Part shown: positions 46,799 through 55,963 of the stretch, one piece after another
Position numbering within the stretch: position 1 is the stretch's first letter
Layout: each line of letters starts with the position of its first letter
Source of the DNA: Deltaproteobacteria bacterium
GTDB taxonomy: Bacteria > Myxococcota_A > UBA9042 > PHBI01
NCBI GenBank assembly: GCA_020632715.1
Contig: JACKFA010000006.1
Coordinates: forward strand, 435,001 to 499,000
DNA length: 64,000 bases
Direction: 5' to 3'
Notes under the pieces: model-generated
Databases searched by the model: none
Seen by the model: only the letters and a program-made list of their open reading frames with translations
Told to the model about the DNA's origin: nothing
Made by a program: the position numbers and the translations under genes

Positions 46799-47296
46799 TC
46801 ACGGGAGGGGCGTCCAGGGCGGGTAGCCACAGACGCCGCGCTCGTGGCTGCACGCGCCGCGGACACACAGGGTCCGGCCGCCGGAGCAGTCGGCGCTGCG
46901 CGTGCAGGCGCGAGGCTCGCACTGGCCGCTCTCGGCGCCGCAGGTGAGGTCGGAGGCGCCGCAGTCGGCGTCGGCTGCGCACGCGCGGGGCCGGCAGCGG
47001 CCGGAGACGCAGTCCCAGCCGTCCTTGCAGGTGGCGGCGGTCTCGCAGCGGAGCGCGAGCTCGCGGGTCTCGGCGATGCCCGAGGGTTGTGCCTCGCCGA
47101 CGCGGTAGCACCAGTTCAGCTCGTAGGTGCGGGTCTCGACGCCCTCGTTGGGGCACGGCCGCTCGGCCCAGCAGGCGCCGTTCGGGCCCTCGATCGTCTC
47201 GCTCGGCGGGGGGGCGCCGCCGTGCGAGCAGGCGGCGACGAGCGCGAGCGCCGCGAGGAGTGGGGCCGACGGGGCGCGGCGCGGGGTTCTCGGCAT
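46799..47296 (-). CDS. Cysteine-rich lipoprotein
   Basis: A 165-residue protein. Signal segment LLAALALVAAC (lipobox VAAC). The mature protein has 15 or more cysteines in short repeated units of the form CxxDxDCGxxxxxC (CAADADCGASDLTC, CTRSADCSGGRTLC). AGGAGA lies 5 bases before the ATG. It precedes the LURP-one-like gene by 51 bases on the same strand, so the two may be co-transcribed. Function unknown. Confidence 0.75.
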   Translation of the reverse strand: MPRTPRRAPSAPLLAALALVAACSHGGAPPPSETIEGPNGACWAERPCPNEGVETRTYELNWCYRVGEAQPSGIAETRELALRCETAATCKDGWDCVSGRCRPRACAADADCGASDLTCGAESGQCEPRACTRSADCSGGRTLCVRGACSHERGVCGYPPWTPLP

Positions 47297-47475
47297 GGGA
47301 TGTCTCCTGGGTCGGGCAGCGGGGCTCGCCGAGTGCCGACGGATGGGGGGCGCGAGCGATCTGCGAAAAATTTCTCTAATAAACGCGCCCTGCCGAGCGA
47401 TTTCCTGACGGAACCTTCCTCAGCGCGCCAATCCTGACCGAACCGGTCGTACACTGGAGCCCACTGCGAGGTCGC

Positions 47476-48621
47476 ATGCGCGCACCGACTCTCCTCCTGC
47501 TCATCCCCCTCCTCGCCGCCGGGGGCTGCCTCGCCGGCAGCGAGGGCGGCACGGCGGACGCGGCGGCGTCCGTGGACACCGCGTCGACCCTCGACGCGGC
47601 CGATACGCACGGCGGCGGCACGCAGGGGGGCGACACGGCGCAGGCCATCGACACCGCGCAGGTCGAGGACACCGCCCCCGCCGCGGACACGGACACGGTC
47701 GGCCCCGGGCCCGACGCCGGGGGCGGCTTCGTCCCGCCGGGGCCGGTCGACGAGAGCGTCTGTACGGACTGCGCGACGGGGATCAGCGTCACGGAGGGGC
47801 ACACCGTGGGCGTCTTGACCCGGGTGCACCTCATCGGCCCTGCGACGACGGCCGACGGAGCAACGATCGTCGACTGGCAGTGGGTCGTGGACGCGCCGAC
47901 GGGGTCGGTGTCGCTCTTCGCGCCGAGCGCCCGCGCGCAGCGGCCGACGTTCGAGCTCAACGTGGTCGGGCGCTACCGGTTCACGCTCTGGGTGACGGAG
48001 GCCGGCGAGGGGCGGATCCCGAAGAGCGCCGGCGCGTACGATGTCGACGCGGTCGCGGGGGACGCGCTCCTCGTGGAGCTCACCTGGCACACCCCCGGCG
48101 ACGGGGACGAGAGCGACGAGGGGTTCAACGCGTTCGGCGAGTCGGTGGGGTCGGACGTCGACCTGCACGTGAACCTCTCGCGCTTCGCGAACGGCTTCGA
48201 TCTCGACCAGAACGGTGTGCCCGACGGCTGGTTCGACGACCGGTGGGACTGCTTCTGGAGCAACCCGCACCCGAACTGGGGCGCCGAGACTTTGGACGAC
48301 GATCCCGGGCTCGATCGCGACGACACGGACGGCGCCGGGCCCGAGGTGACGCGCATCACGCCTGGCGACGGCACCGTGGAGACCTACGAGATCGGGGTCC
48401 ACTACTGGGATGACTGGGGGTTCGGCGAGGCTCTGGCGACGGTCCGGATCTACGTGTTCGACGAGCTCGTCGCGGAGGTCACGGACGTGCGGCTCGTCAA
48501 CCACGACATGTGGGAGGTCGCGAGCGTCGCGTGGCCGAGCGGGGAGGTCACGCTCCACGCTGCCGAGGATGGGACGCAGCGCATCCGGCACGACTACTGG
48601 GACCTCCTCTTCGGGCTCTGA
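47476..48621 (+). CDS. Surface lipoprotein, intact paralog of the disrupted neighbour
   Basis: A 381-residue protein. Signal segment LLLLIPLLAAGGC (lipobox), an Asp/Ala/Thr-rich linker, then a PKD-like beta domain (VDWQWVVDAPTGS to GRYRFTLWVTEAG). The C-terminal domain is a recognisable myxobacterial type: LTWHTPGDGDESDEG, GSDVDLHVNL, GWFDDRWDCFWSNPHPNWG, DRDDTDGAGPE, IGVHYWDDWGFGEA, VRIYVFDELV and HDMWEVA. The many acidic residues suggest metal binding. A second gene of the same kind follows at 48749 but is broken. Confidence 0.8.
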   Translation: MRAPTLLLLIPLLAAGGCLAGSEGGTADAAASVDTASTLDAADTHGGGTQGGDTAQAIDTAQVEDTAPAADTDTVGPGPDAGGGFVPPGPVDESVCTDCATGISVTEGHTVGVLTRVHLIGPATTADGATIVDWQWVVDAPTGSVSLFAPSARAQRPTFELNVVGRYRFTLWVTEAGEGRIPKSAGAYDVDAVAGDALLVELTWHTPGDGDESDEGFNAFGESVGSDVDLHVNLSRFANGFDLDQNGVPDGWFDDRWDCFWSNPHPNWGAETLDDDPGLDRDDTDGAGPEVTRITPGDGTVETYEIGVHYWDDWGFGEALATVRIYVFDELVAEVTDVRLVNHDMWEVASVAWPSGEVTLHAAEDGTQRIRHDYWDLLFGL

Positions 48622-48748
48622 GGATGAGCATGTCGATTCGGGGTCGCGCGGGCGGGGCGTCGGTGGCGCGCCGCGTCGTCGCGACGCCAGAGCACCGCTC
48701 AGGTAATCTCCCGTCGCATTCGGCACCAGCGCACCGTCATCGGCGTCG

Positions 48749-49822
48749 TTGGTCGTCGCGGTGGGCGTCGTCGCCGCGATGTACGTCGGGTGCGAGGGCG
48801 ACGGCGGCGGCGTGGCCGACGTCGCGGACCGCGACGAGGTCGGTGGGGTCTCGGTCGACGCCGTCGATGGCGTCGACGCGCGTGACAGCGGCGGCGCGAG
48901 CGATGTGCTCCCCGATCTGATGGCCCCCGACACCGCACCTCCCCGAGACACGGCCCTCCCCGACACCTCGGACGCCTCGGCGCCGGTCGACGCGCTCGGC
49001 GAGCGGGAGCGTTGCGAGGCGACGCTCGAGCGGGTGCGACTCCGGACCGGGCTCAGGGTCGCGGTGTACGTCGAGCTCCTCTGGTGCACGCCGGGCGACG
49101 CGGACGAGACCGACAGGGGCTCCGGCAGCGACGGCGTCGCGGTCGGCTCGGACCTCGATCTGCACGTCCACACCGCGGAGGCCGTGGGGCGTGTCGCCAA
49201 CGACGGCGCGTCCCACGGCTGGTTCGACGACCGCTGGGACTGCTACTGGCAGAACCAGAAGCCCGACTGGGGCGCCGGGGGCAGCGCCGACGACCCGATC
49301 TTCGACGGCGACGACAGCGACGGCGGCGGCCCCGAGAGCGTGATGTTGGGCGGCATCGACGGCGAGACCTACACCGTCGGCGTCCACTCGGAGCCTGTAG
49401 CGCATTAGGGCTTCGAGCGGCTTCGAGGAGTTCTCGGCGCGGATCGGCGAGGCGACGCGGAGCGTCGCCGGTTCCAAAGCCCGAGGCGAACCCGCAGGTT
49501 CGCCGCAGCGGCTTTGGAACGCCGAGACGCCTGAGAACGCCCGAAGACGCCGAAGCATCTATGCGCTACAGGCTGCTCGTGGGATGACGCGGGCTACGGG
49601 CCGGCCTGGGCGACGGTCAGGATCTACATCGACGGCGTCTTCACCGGGGTGCGGCCGCTCGTGCTCCTCCGGCACCACGACCTCTGGGAGGCCGCGCGGG
49701 TTACGTGGCCGGGACGCGAGGGGCGCGAGGTCACCTACCTGAAGGGCGGCGACGGCGAGCCAATCGTCTATCCCGACTTCATCGACGTGACGCAGATCGG
49801 CGCTCCGCGTCGCGGGCGCTGA
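48749..49822 (+). pseudogene. Paralog of preceding lipoprotein, broken by a 185-bp insertion
   Basis: The first 214 codons (48749-49390) encode a signal/lipobox-like MYVGC, a linker, then LLWCTPGDADETD, GSDLDLHVHT, GWFDDRWDCYWQNQKPDWG and TYTVGVHS. An insertion at 49391-49575 with duplicated CTCG brings a stop (TAG 49406). Beyond it the frame resumes at 49580: WDDAGYGPAWATVRIYIDG, then HHDLWEAARVTWPG, ending at 49822. Removing 189 bases restores GVHS-WDDAGYG, parallel to GVHY-WDDWGFG in the intact paralog. The start is weak (TTG), so the gene may have been decaying before insertion. Confidence 0.85.
49391..49575. mobile_element. 185-bp palindromic MITE-like insertion with 4-bp target duplication
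   Basis: Perfect 14-bp terminal inverted repeats AGCCTGTAGCGCAT / ATGCGCTACAGGCT, with pairing continuing through most of the element (CTTCG, GAGTTCTC/GAGAACGC, GGTTCCAAAGCC/GGCTTTGGAAC) to a central GGCGAACC-CGCA-GGTTCGCC hairpin. It is flanked by CTCG on both sides (49387-49390, 49576-49579). It encodes no transposase, so it is non-autonomous. Confidence 0.85.
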
Positions 49823-49930
49823 GGCTCGGGACGGGAGCGCGATGCTGCGCCCCGGGCGCTGGTTCCTGGCAGGCAGATCGGGACGCCGCGCCCCGGGCGC
49901 CGAGCCCGGGACGCGGTCGCCGCCCTCGCG
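49823..49930. repeat. GC-rich repeat between pseudogene and macroglobulin gene
   Basis: A 13-base sequence GCGCCCCGGGCGC, itself nearly palindromic, occurs twice in direct orientation (49847-49859 and 49888-49900) between two genes transcribed towards each other. It may fold as a transcript-ending structure; nothing else is seen here. Confidence 0.45.
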
Positions 49931-52900
49931 CTACTCTTTCACGGCGACGGCGAGGCCGTCGGTCCAGACCCGCTGGTCGTCGGTGTAATAGAGGTAGCTC
50001 TGCGAGGGGTTCGCCCGGTAGTCGCCCGGGACGACCGCCACGAGGTCGAGCGGCACGTCGATCACGGCGCTCGGGGCGAGGTCGCGGAAGTAGAGCACGA
50101 CCTCCCGCGGGCCCGTCTCGTAGAACGCGATGGTGCCCTTGTCGACGAGCTCCTTCAGCTGCCAGGTCTGGAACGTGAGGCCGCCCGGGAGCCCGACCCG
50201 CGCGAGCGCCATCGGCTGCCCGCTCGTGGTCGTGTTCGTGACGCGCGCCGTCGCGCGCACGACCTCGCCGAGCTTCACCGACGCGCGGTCGAGGCGCGTC
50301 TCGATGGCCACCGCCGCGTTGGCCGCCGTGGCTGGGCGGAGCGTCCGGTAGGACACCGCGATCGCGTACGGCAAGCGCTCGCCGCTCTCGCGGCGGAGCT
50401 CCACCGTGTGGACGCCGGCGGCGAGCCGATCCCCGAGCCCCGGGAGCTCGAGCGCGCCCTGGTGGCCGGCCTCGTACGAGAGGTCTCCCACCTGGGCGCC
50501 GTCGATCCACACCGTCACACGCCCCGGTGACTTCGTCGCCCGCCGCGCCTCGGCGTACTGCGTCAGCGCCTCGAGGGCGAGCACCGTGGCCTGCGTCGTC
50601 CCGAAGCTCCCGTAGCCGCTGCGGTGCTCGTTCAGCCAGGTGACGCCGCGATCGACGGCCTGGTCGTACCCGCCGGCGTCGAGGAGCGCCATCACCGCGA
50701 GCGCCGTGGTCTCGATCCAGAGGTTCTCGCCGCCGCTGCGGGTGATGCTGTGGTCCGCCTTCTTCCAGGCGCCGTCGTCGCCCTGGAGCGCCGCGAGCCG
50801 GCCCGCCGCGGCCTCTCCCTTCGCGCGCGTCGCGTCCGTCGCGAGCAGCGCGCCCGCCGAGAGCGCGAGGACGTAGGCGTCGCCGGTGTCGCGGGCCACC
50901 TCGGCCGCGCGGGCGAGCTCGCGGTCGAGCCCCGCGACCTTCGCCTTCGCGAGGCTGTAGGTGATGTAGGCGTCGGTCACCCCTTGCGAGGCGCGCCCGA
51001 AGCTGTCGAGGGCGCGCGCGTTCAGCTGGTAGCCCCCGCGGCCGTCGCGCCGGGCGAGGAGCCAGGCGGCCGTGCGGTCGATCATCGCGTCGTCGACGCC
51101 GCCGTAGACCTCCTTCATCGCGACGAACTCGGCGAGACCGTAGGCCGTGAGCGCCTCGTGGCCCGGCGCCTGCCCGAACCACTCGTAGCCCTTCTGCGCC
51201 GTCTCGTAGCCGGTCAGCATCGCGTAGCCGCGCTCGAGGAGCGCCTTCGAGCGCGCGAGGACCGCCGGCGCCGCCTCCTCGTGGCTCTCGAGGTAGCGCA
51301 TCACCATGACGTTCGGGTAGTTCGTGCTGCTCGCCTGCTCGAAGCAGCCCGACGGCTCGCGCAGCATGCCGTCGAGCCCCTTCACCATCGACGCCACGGG
51401 GCTCGGGTAGAGGCTCACCGACGCGACGATCGTGCCCGGGAGGGCGTCGCCGAGGTTGAGGTCGTGACGGGCGCCGCTCTCGCCGAGCTCGCCGCTCGCC
51501 GAGAGCGTCTGTGGGAAGCCCGCGGGGTCGACGACCACGTCCTGGTGAAGCTCGTCGCCGAGTCCGCCGGCCTCCGCGCGGAAGTGGGCGGTGGACGTGC
51601 CCGTGCCGCGCCCGGGACGCGCCGCGTAGAAGAGCGTCTGCGCGCTGTGCGGGGCGAGGACCACGCGCCGCTCCGCGTCGGCCGGGTCGTCGAGCGTGAG
51701 CAGCGCGCCGAGGTCGGCGGTCACGACCACCTCTTGCGGGGCGTCGGTCTCGTTCGTGAGCGTGAGCGGGAGGCGCATCGCGTCGCGCGCGGTGACTGCG
51801 GCCGGGACCTTCGCGCTCATCGAGAACGGGAGGCTCGAGGCCACGACCAGCTCGGCGCGGCCGACCTCGCCGCCGGCGAGCCCCTCGGCGACGGCGCGGA
51901 ACGAGGTCACGGCGTCCGAGAGCGGGAAGCGGACCGTGGCCTTGCCGTCCGCGCCGGTCGTGACCGCCGGCGCCCAGAGGACCGTGTCGCGGAAGTCGGT
52001 GCGCGGCCCGGCGTAGCCGGGGCTGTAGGAGGGCAGGGGGAACTCGCGCACAGGCGCCATCGCGATCGGCGCGCGACGGCGGTCCGCGAGGCCGAGGACG
52101 CCGTCGTCGAGGCGCTCGAGGTCGTCGTCGGCGTTCGCCCGGAGCTGCCCGAACCCGCCGCCGCCGAGCTTCCCCTCCTCCTTGTTCACCGCGAACGGCG
52201 GCTTCTCCGCGGGGAGGGCCTTCTCCATGGCCACGACCTCGGGGCGCGCCATCGGCGCGGGATCCGCGGCTGGCGGCGGCTCAGGCATCGCCGCGTTGGC
52301 GTCACGGGGCTTCTCCTCGAGCGCCTTCGCGTCGCCGAGCACCGCGGCCTGGAGCAGGTCGTCCGGCTCGGGTCGCTGTGCCTCGGCGGCGTCGGCCATG
52401 GCCACGCCGCCGAGGTCTTCCTCCTCGGGCATCTCGACAGCGCCTGGTCCCGCCACGGCGCCCTCGATGGCGATCTCCTCGAGCACGACGACGCCCTTCC
52501 CGCGCTGCTGGCGGTTCAGCCTGGCCGCGTGCGTCGCCGGCGCCGACGTCGTCGACGCGACGTCGAGCGCCACCCAGGAGAAGCGGCGCCACCCCTTCGT
52601 CCCCATCAGGAGATCGAGCGCGGAGCCCGAGCCCGCCTCGGTGAGGTCGAGGTAGGTGTTCGGCTCCTCGACCTCGCCCGAGAGCTCCGGCTCGAGGAGG
52701 AGGCGGCTCGCGAGGTCCCCGCTCTTGTCGTCCGCGTAGGCGATGACGGTGTCGTCGACCACCGAGAGCGTGACGGTCGCGGCGACAGGCGCGCCCGCGG
52801 CGTCGCGCGTCTCGACCTCCAGCGCGACCTCGTCGCGCGGGCCGTAGCGCTCCTGATCCGCGCTCAGCGAGACGCCGAGGCGGCTCCGCCGGTTCCGGTA

Positions 52901-54619
52901 GACGATGCGCTCCGCGAGCGGCGTGAGCCCCTCGCCGAAGACGGTCACGCGGGCGACGCCCTGCGCGCGGGCGAGCGCGTCGTTCTTCGCGGCGAGCGCG
53001 ACGACCGCCTCGCGTTCCGGGCCGGCGTCGACCGTCGCCACGTCGAGCACCTGCTCGCGCTGGACGGCCGACACCACGACCTTCCGCGGCGTCGCGCAGC
53101 GGACGCCCGCGCGCAGGGCCGGCGCCTGCCCGTCGAAGTCGTCGTAGGCGCGGAGGACGCAGCCGTCCTCCTTGGCGACGGGGAGGGCGTAGCGCTCCGT
53201 GACGCCGACGGGGGAGTCCACGACGGCGTAATAGCGCCGCCCGGTGGCCGGGAGCAGGGAGAAGCGGCCCATCCCGTTCTTCTCGCTCCGGAAGGTCGCG
53301 ACCGTCTGGTCGTGGTCGTCGACCACGCGACCCGCCATGTCGGCCGGCTTCCCGAGCGTGTTCTCCGCGGCGAAGTAGACGCGCGACGCGAGCCCGGCGA
53401 CGAGGTCGCCGCCCTCGGGGAAGAAGCTCAGCTGGAGCTTCTTCACGATGATGGGGATCCGCTTCGAGACGGACTCCGTGACGCCGCCGGCGTCGACGAG
53501 CACGGTGAGGAGGCCGTCGCCGACGGCGACGTCGTCCGGGAGCCTGAAGCGCACGAGCGCGCCGCCATCGGCGTTCGTCGTGGCCTCGACCCGGTCGAGG
53601 TCGCGCCCGTCGAGGCGCGGGGCGGCGACGACCGTCTTCGCGGCGATGGGCTCGCCCGTCGGCGCGTGCAGCTCGAGGGTCGCGGTGACCTCGTCGCCCG
53701 CCCCGTAGGCCTTGCGCACGAACTCGAGCTTCTTCTTCACGCGCGGCGGCTGGTAGCTCGCGACGACGAGCTTCCGCTCGCCGCGCGCCCCGTCGAGGCT
53801 CGCGACGCGCAGGGTGTACTCGCCGCCAGGCGCGCCCGCGGCGAGCTCGAAGTCGTTGTGCGCGCGCCCCGCGACGCCGCCGATCCGCTTCCGCGCGACC
53901 TCGACGCCGCGCGGGTCGACGAGCGCCGCGTCGAAGGTGCCGGGCCCGGTCGCGTCGAGCGTGCGCGCGGCGACGTCGAGGGACTCGAACCAGATCGTCT
54001 CGCCCGGGCGGTAGAGCGGCTTGTCGACCCGCACGTAGACGCGCTCCTGCGCTGCGGCGTAGCGGTTCGCCGCGACGCCGGCGACGAGGTCTTGCTCGAC
54101 GACCTCGTTCGGGAGCCGCGGCGCCGCCGCGGGAGCGGGCTCGGGCGGGACCGGCGGCAGCTCGACCCGCGCGGTGGGCGCGTCCGGATCGGCGCCGGCG
54201 AGGTCGGGCGCCGGCGCCGCGGGACCGCCGGCGCCGGCGAGCGCGCCCTGGCTCGCCGCGTCGGGGCCTGCCGCGGCGGACCCGGTCGGGGTCGTGAGCC
54301 TGCCGCCCGGGACGACCGCGACGAGGACGCCGGCGGCGAGCGCCGTGATGCCTGCCGCGATGTAGAAGCCCGAACCCGAACGCCGCGGCGCCGGGGCTGG
54401 CCCGGCGGCGACGCGCGCGCGCTGGGCCGGCGTGAGCTCCGGGGCGAGCTCCTCGGCGAGGTCGCCCTCGAGGAGCGCGATCGTCCCGCGGAGCTCGTCG
54501 AGCAGCGCGCGGGCGTCGGCGTCGCGGGCGAGCCAGGCGTCGACCCGGGCGCGCTCGTCGGCGGAGAGCTCGCCGAGGAGGTAGGCGGTGAGCTGGTGTT
54601 CCTTCGTCTCGTCGCTCAT
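49931..54619 (-). CDS. Anti-sigma-like domain fused to alpha-2-macroglobulin
   Basis: A 1562-residue protein. Residues 1-70 (HQLTAYLLGELSADERARVD, DADARALLDELRG) look like a cytoplasmic anti-sigma domain without zinc ligands. One membrane span follows (about 84-104). The outside part holds macroglobulin domains: MG2-like VDKPLYRPGETIWFESLDV (about 197-215), a low-complexity bait-like region (about 705-860), the A2M segment TDFRDTVLWAPAVTTGADGK, the thioester motif GCFEQ (Cys1092, Gln1095), an alpha-toroid thioester domain, and a receptor-binding-like C-terminus. The thioester can trap proteases covalently in known members. Its ATG overlaps the ECF sigma gene stop (ATGA), the usual sigma/anti-sigma order. 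Confidence 0.88.
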   Translation of the reverse strand: MSDETKEHQLTAYLLGELSADERARVDAWLARDADARALLDELRGTIALLEGDLAEELAPELTPAQRARVAAGPAPAPRRSGSGFYIAAGITALAAGVLVAVVPGGRLTTPTGSAAAGPDAASQGALAGAGGPAAPAPDLAGADPDAPTARVELPPVPPEPAPAAAPRLPNEVVEQDLVAGVAANRYAAAQERVYVRVDKPLYRPGETIWFESLDVAARTLDATGPGTFDAALVDPRGVEVARKRIGGVAGRAHNDFELAAGAPGGEYTLRVASLDGARGERKLVVASYQPPRVKKKLEFVRKAYGAGDEVTATLELHAPTGEPIAAKTVVAAPRLDGRDLDRVEATTNADGGALVRFRLPDDVAVGDGLLTVLVDAGGVTESVSKRIPIIVKKLQLSFFPEGGDLVAGLASRVYFAAENTLGKPADMAGRVVDDHDQTVATFRSEKNGMGRFSLLPATGRRYYAVVDSPVGVTERYALPVAKEDGCVLRAYDDFDGQAPALRAGVRCATPRKVVVSAVQREQVLDVATVDAGPEREAVVALAAKNDALARAQGVARVTVFGEGLTPLAERIVYRNRRSRLGVSLSADQERYGPRDEVALEVETRDAAGAPVAATVTLSVVDDTVIAYADDKSGDLASRLLLEPELSGEVEEPNTYLDLTEAGSGSALDLLMGTKGWRRFSWVALDVASTTSAPATHAARLNRQQRGKGVVVLEEIAIEGAVAGPGAVEMPEEEDLGGVAMADAAEAQRPEPDDLLQAAVLGDAKALEEKPRDANAAMPEPPPAADPAPMARPEVVAMEKALPAEKPPFAVNKEEGKLGGGGFGQLRANADDDLERLDDGVLGLADRRRAPIAMAPVREFPLPSYSPGYAGPRTDFRDTVLWAPAVTTGADGKATVRFPLSDAVTSFRAVAEGLAGGEVGRAELVVASSLPFSMSAKVPAAVTARDAMRLPLTLTNETDAPQEVVVTADLGALLTLDDPADAERRVVLAPHSAQTLFYAARPGRGTGTSTAHFRAEAGGLGDELHQDVVVDPAGFPQTLSASGELGESGARHDLNLGDALPGTIVASVSLYPSPVASMVKGLDGMLREPSGCFEQASSTNYPNVMVMRYLESHEEAAPAVLARSKALLERGYAMLTGYETAQKGYEWFGQAPGHEALTAYGLAEFVAMKEVYGGVDDAMIDRTAAWLLARRDGRGGYQLNARALDSFGRASQGVTDAYITYSLAKAKVAGLDRELARAAEVARDTGDAYVLALSAGALLATDATRAKGEAAAGRLAALQGDDGAWKKADHSITRSGGENLWIETTALAVMALLDAGGYDQAVDRGVTWLNEHRSGYGSFGTTQATVLALEALTQYAEARRATKSPGRVTVWIDGAQVGDLSYEAGHQGALELPGLGDRLAAGVHTVELRRESGERLPYAIAVSYRTLRPATAANAAVAIETRLDRASVKLGEVVRATARVTNTTTSGQPMALARVGLPGGLTFQTWQLKELVDKGTIAFYETGPREVVLYFRDLAPSAVIDVPLDLVAVVPGDYRANPSQSYLYYTDDQRVWTDGLAVAVKE

Positions 54620-55137
54620 GACGCGCTCCCGAGCTGGGTCCGCACGGCCTTGAGCGCCGTGTGGAGGAGGTAGCCGACGTTCGTCACGGAGAGGCCGGTG
54701 ACGCCTGCGATCTCGCGGTAGCTGAGCCCCGCCTGGAACTTCAGGCGGAGGAGCTCGCGCTGGCGCTCGGGGAGCGCCTCCATCGCCTGCAGCGCGCGGC
54801 CGCGGTCCTGGTCGCGCGAGAGCGCGTCGAAGGGCGTCGCGACGACGCCGGAGGGTTCGGGGTTCGGGACGGGTAACATGCGGCGCTCCTTCTTCGAGAC
54901 GTCGAACGCCCGATGCCGACAGACGGTGAAGAGCCAGGCGGTGAGGTGGCCGTCCACCTCGGCGCGATCGGCCTGCCAGAGGCGCAGGAAGGTCTCCTGC
55001 ACGACGTCGCGGGCGCGCTCTGGCTCACCGACGAGGCGCGCGGCGTAGATCGTGAGCGCGCGCTCGTGCGTGGCGAGCGCGTCCGCGATCCAGGCGCGCT
55101 TGGCCTCGGTCTCGTCGTCGTGTCGTTCGGGCGGCAA
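54616..55137 (-). CDS. ECF-type RNA polymerase sigma factor
   Basis: A 173-residue sigma-70 family protein with only regions 2 and 4. Region 2: YAARLVGEPERARDVVQETF with LRLWQA, then LTAWLFTVCRHRAFD. Region 4: ALPERQRELLRLKFQAGLSY, then REIAGVTGLSVTNVGYLLHTAL KAVR, a helix-turn-helix. The TTG at 55137 is a tentative start; upstream residues in the open frame are Arg-rich and unlikely to be real. Its stop overlaps the start of the anti-sigma/macroglobulin gene, so the two are coupled and probably form a pair. Confidence 0.88.
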   Translation of the reverse strand: MPPERHDDETEAKRAWIADALATHERALTIYAARLVGEPERARDVVQETFLRLWQADRAEVDGHLTAWLFTVCRHRAFDVSKKERRMLPVPNPEPSGVVATPFDALSRDQDRGRALQAMEALPERQRELLRLKFQAGLSYREIAGVTGLSVTNVGYLLHTALKAVRTQLGSAS

Positions 55138-55358
55138 AGTGACGTGATCCCAGCAGCTCGAGGGGCGCCGCCTCCGACCCGCGTCGTGCCTTCGACGCGG
55201 CGTGGTTCGCGAGCGGCGCCCGGGTACGCCCCCTCTACGACCCACGCGGAGGTTTCTTAGAAGGTGATGTCGAATTCGGGCCGAGTCCCGACGCGGCGTC
55301 GTGGTTTCGGGTGGTTACGCGCAGAGAGTGGGTGCCTCGCGGCGCGCGACCGACGAGG

Positions 55359-55868
55359 TCACCGCACGTCGAGCACCCACGTCGCGACCTGGCACGACTC
55401 GCCGGGCGCGACGAAGACGCCGGGGCCCGGGGGCGGGGCCTCGTCGCACAACGCGGCGCGCAGCGCGGTCTCGCTGCCGCGGGTGACCGTGAGGGTGAGG
55501 GGGACGTCGCCGTCGTCGGGGACGCGCCCGTCGAAGACGCTGGCCCAGCGGCCCACGTCCCGCGCCTCGAGGCGCAGGAAGGCGCCGGCGCCGTCGCGGA
55601 CGCTCACCATCATCCGGTCGCCGTCCGCGAGCGGGCCGAGGTCGTCGAGCGGCGCGCGCTCGTAGAGCGTCGTGCCGGCGCGGGCGACCGTGACCTCGAC
55701 GCGCCTCGTGCCCCCGGCGGCCGCCGCGTCGGGGCGCGCGGCCTCGTCGGGTCCGCGCGCGACCGAGAGCAGGACGAACGTCGCGACGGCGAGCCCGAGG
55801 GCGCCGCCCGCAGCGAGCCAGAGGCGGCTCGCGCCGGCCCGGTGTGCCGCGTCGTTCACTCTCGTCAT
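55359..55868 (-). CDS. Single-span membrane protein, possibly DUF4384-like
   Basis: A 169-residue protein. A short cytosolic lead and one membrane span (about residues 15-37, LWLAAGGALGLAVATFVLLSV) are followed by an extracytoplasmic domain: RRVEVTVARAGTTLYERAPL, LADGDRMMVSVRDGAGAFLR, and a C-terminal PGESCQVATWVLDV with a cysteine pair (ALCDE, ESCQV). The strand pattern recalls DUF4384, often found near regulatory systems in myxobacteria, but this is a weak resemblance. It lies 221 bases upstream of the ECF sigma gene on the same strand and is divergent from the STAND regulator. Confidence 0.65.
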   Translation of the reverse strand: MTRVNDAAHRAGASRLWLAAGGALGLAVATFVLLSVARGPDEAARPDAAAAGGTRRVEVTVARAGTTLYERAPLDDLGPLADGDRMMVSVRDGAGAFLRLEARDVGRWASVFDGRVPDDGDVPLTLTVTRGSETALRAALCDEAPPPGPGVFVAPGESCQVATWVLDVR

Positions 55869-55963
55869 CGGTCGGCGCTCTCCGAGGCGGTGACATCCTC
55901 GTCGGACATTCGCGGGCTGGCAGTCGTGTACACCCGCGGCGTCAGCGCATACCATGATCTATC

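Noticed and set aside
49012..49587. Alternative reading frame across the disrupted lipoprotein gene
   Set aside because: Arg-rich shadow frame running through the inserted element; the paralog shows which frame is real.
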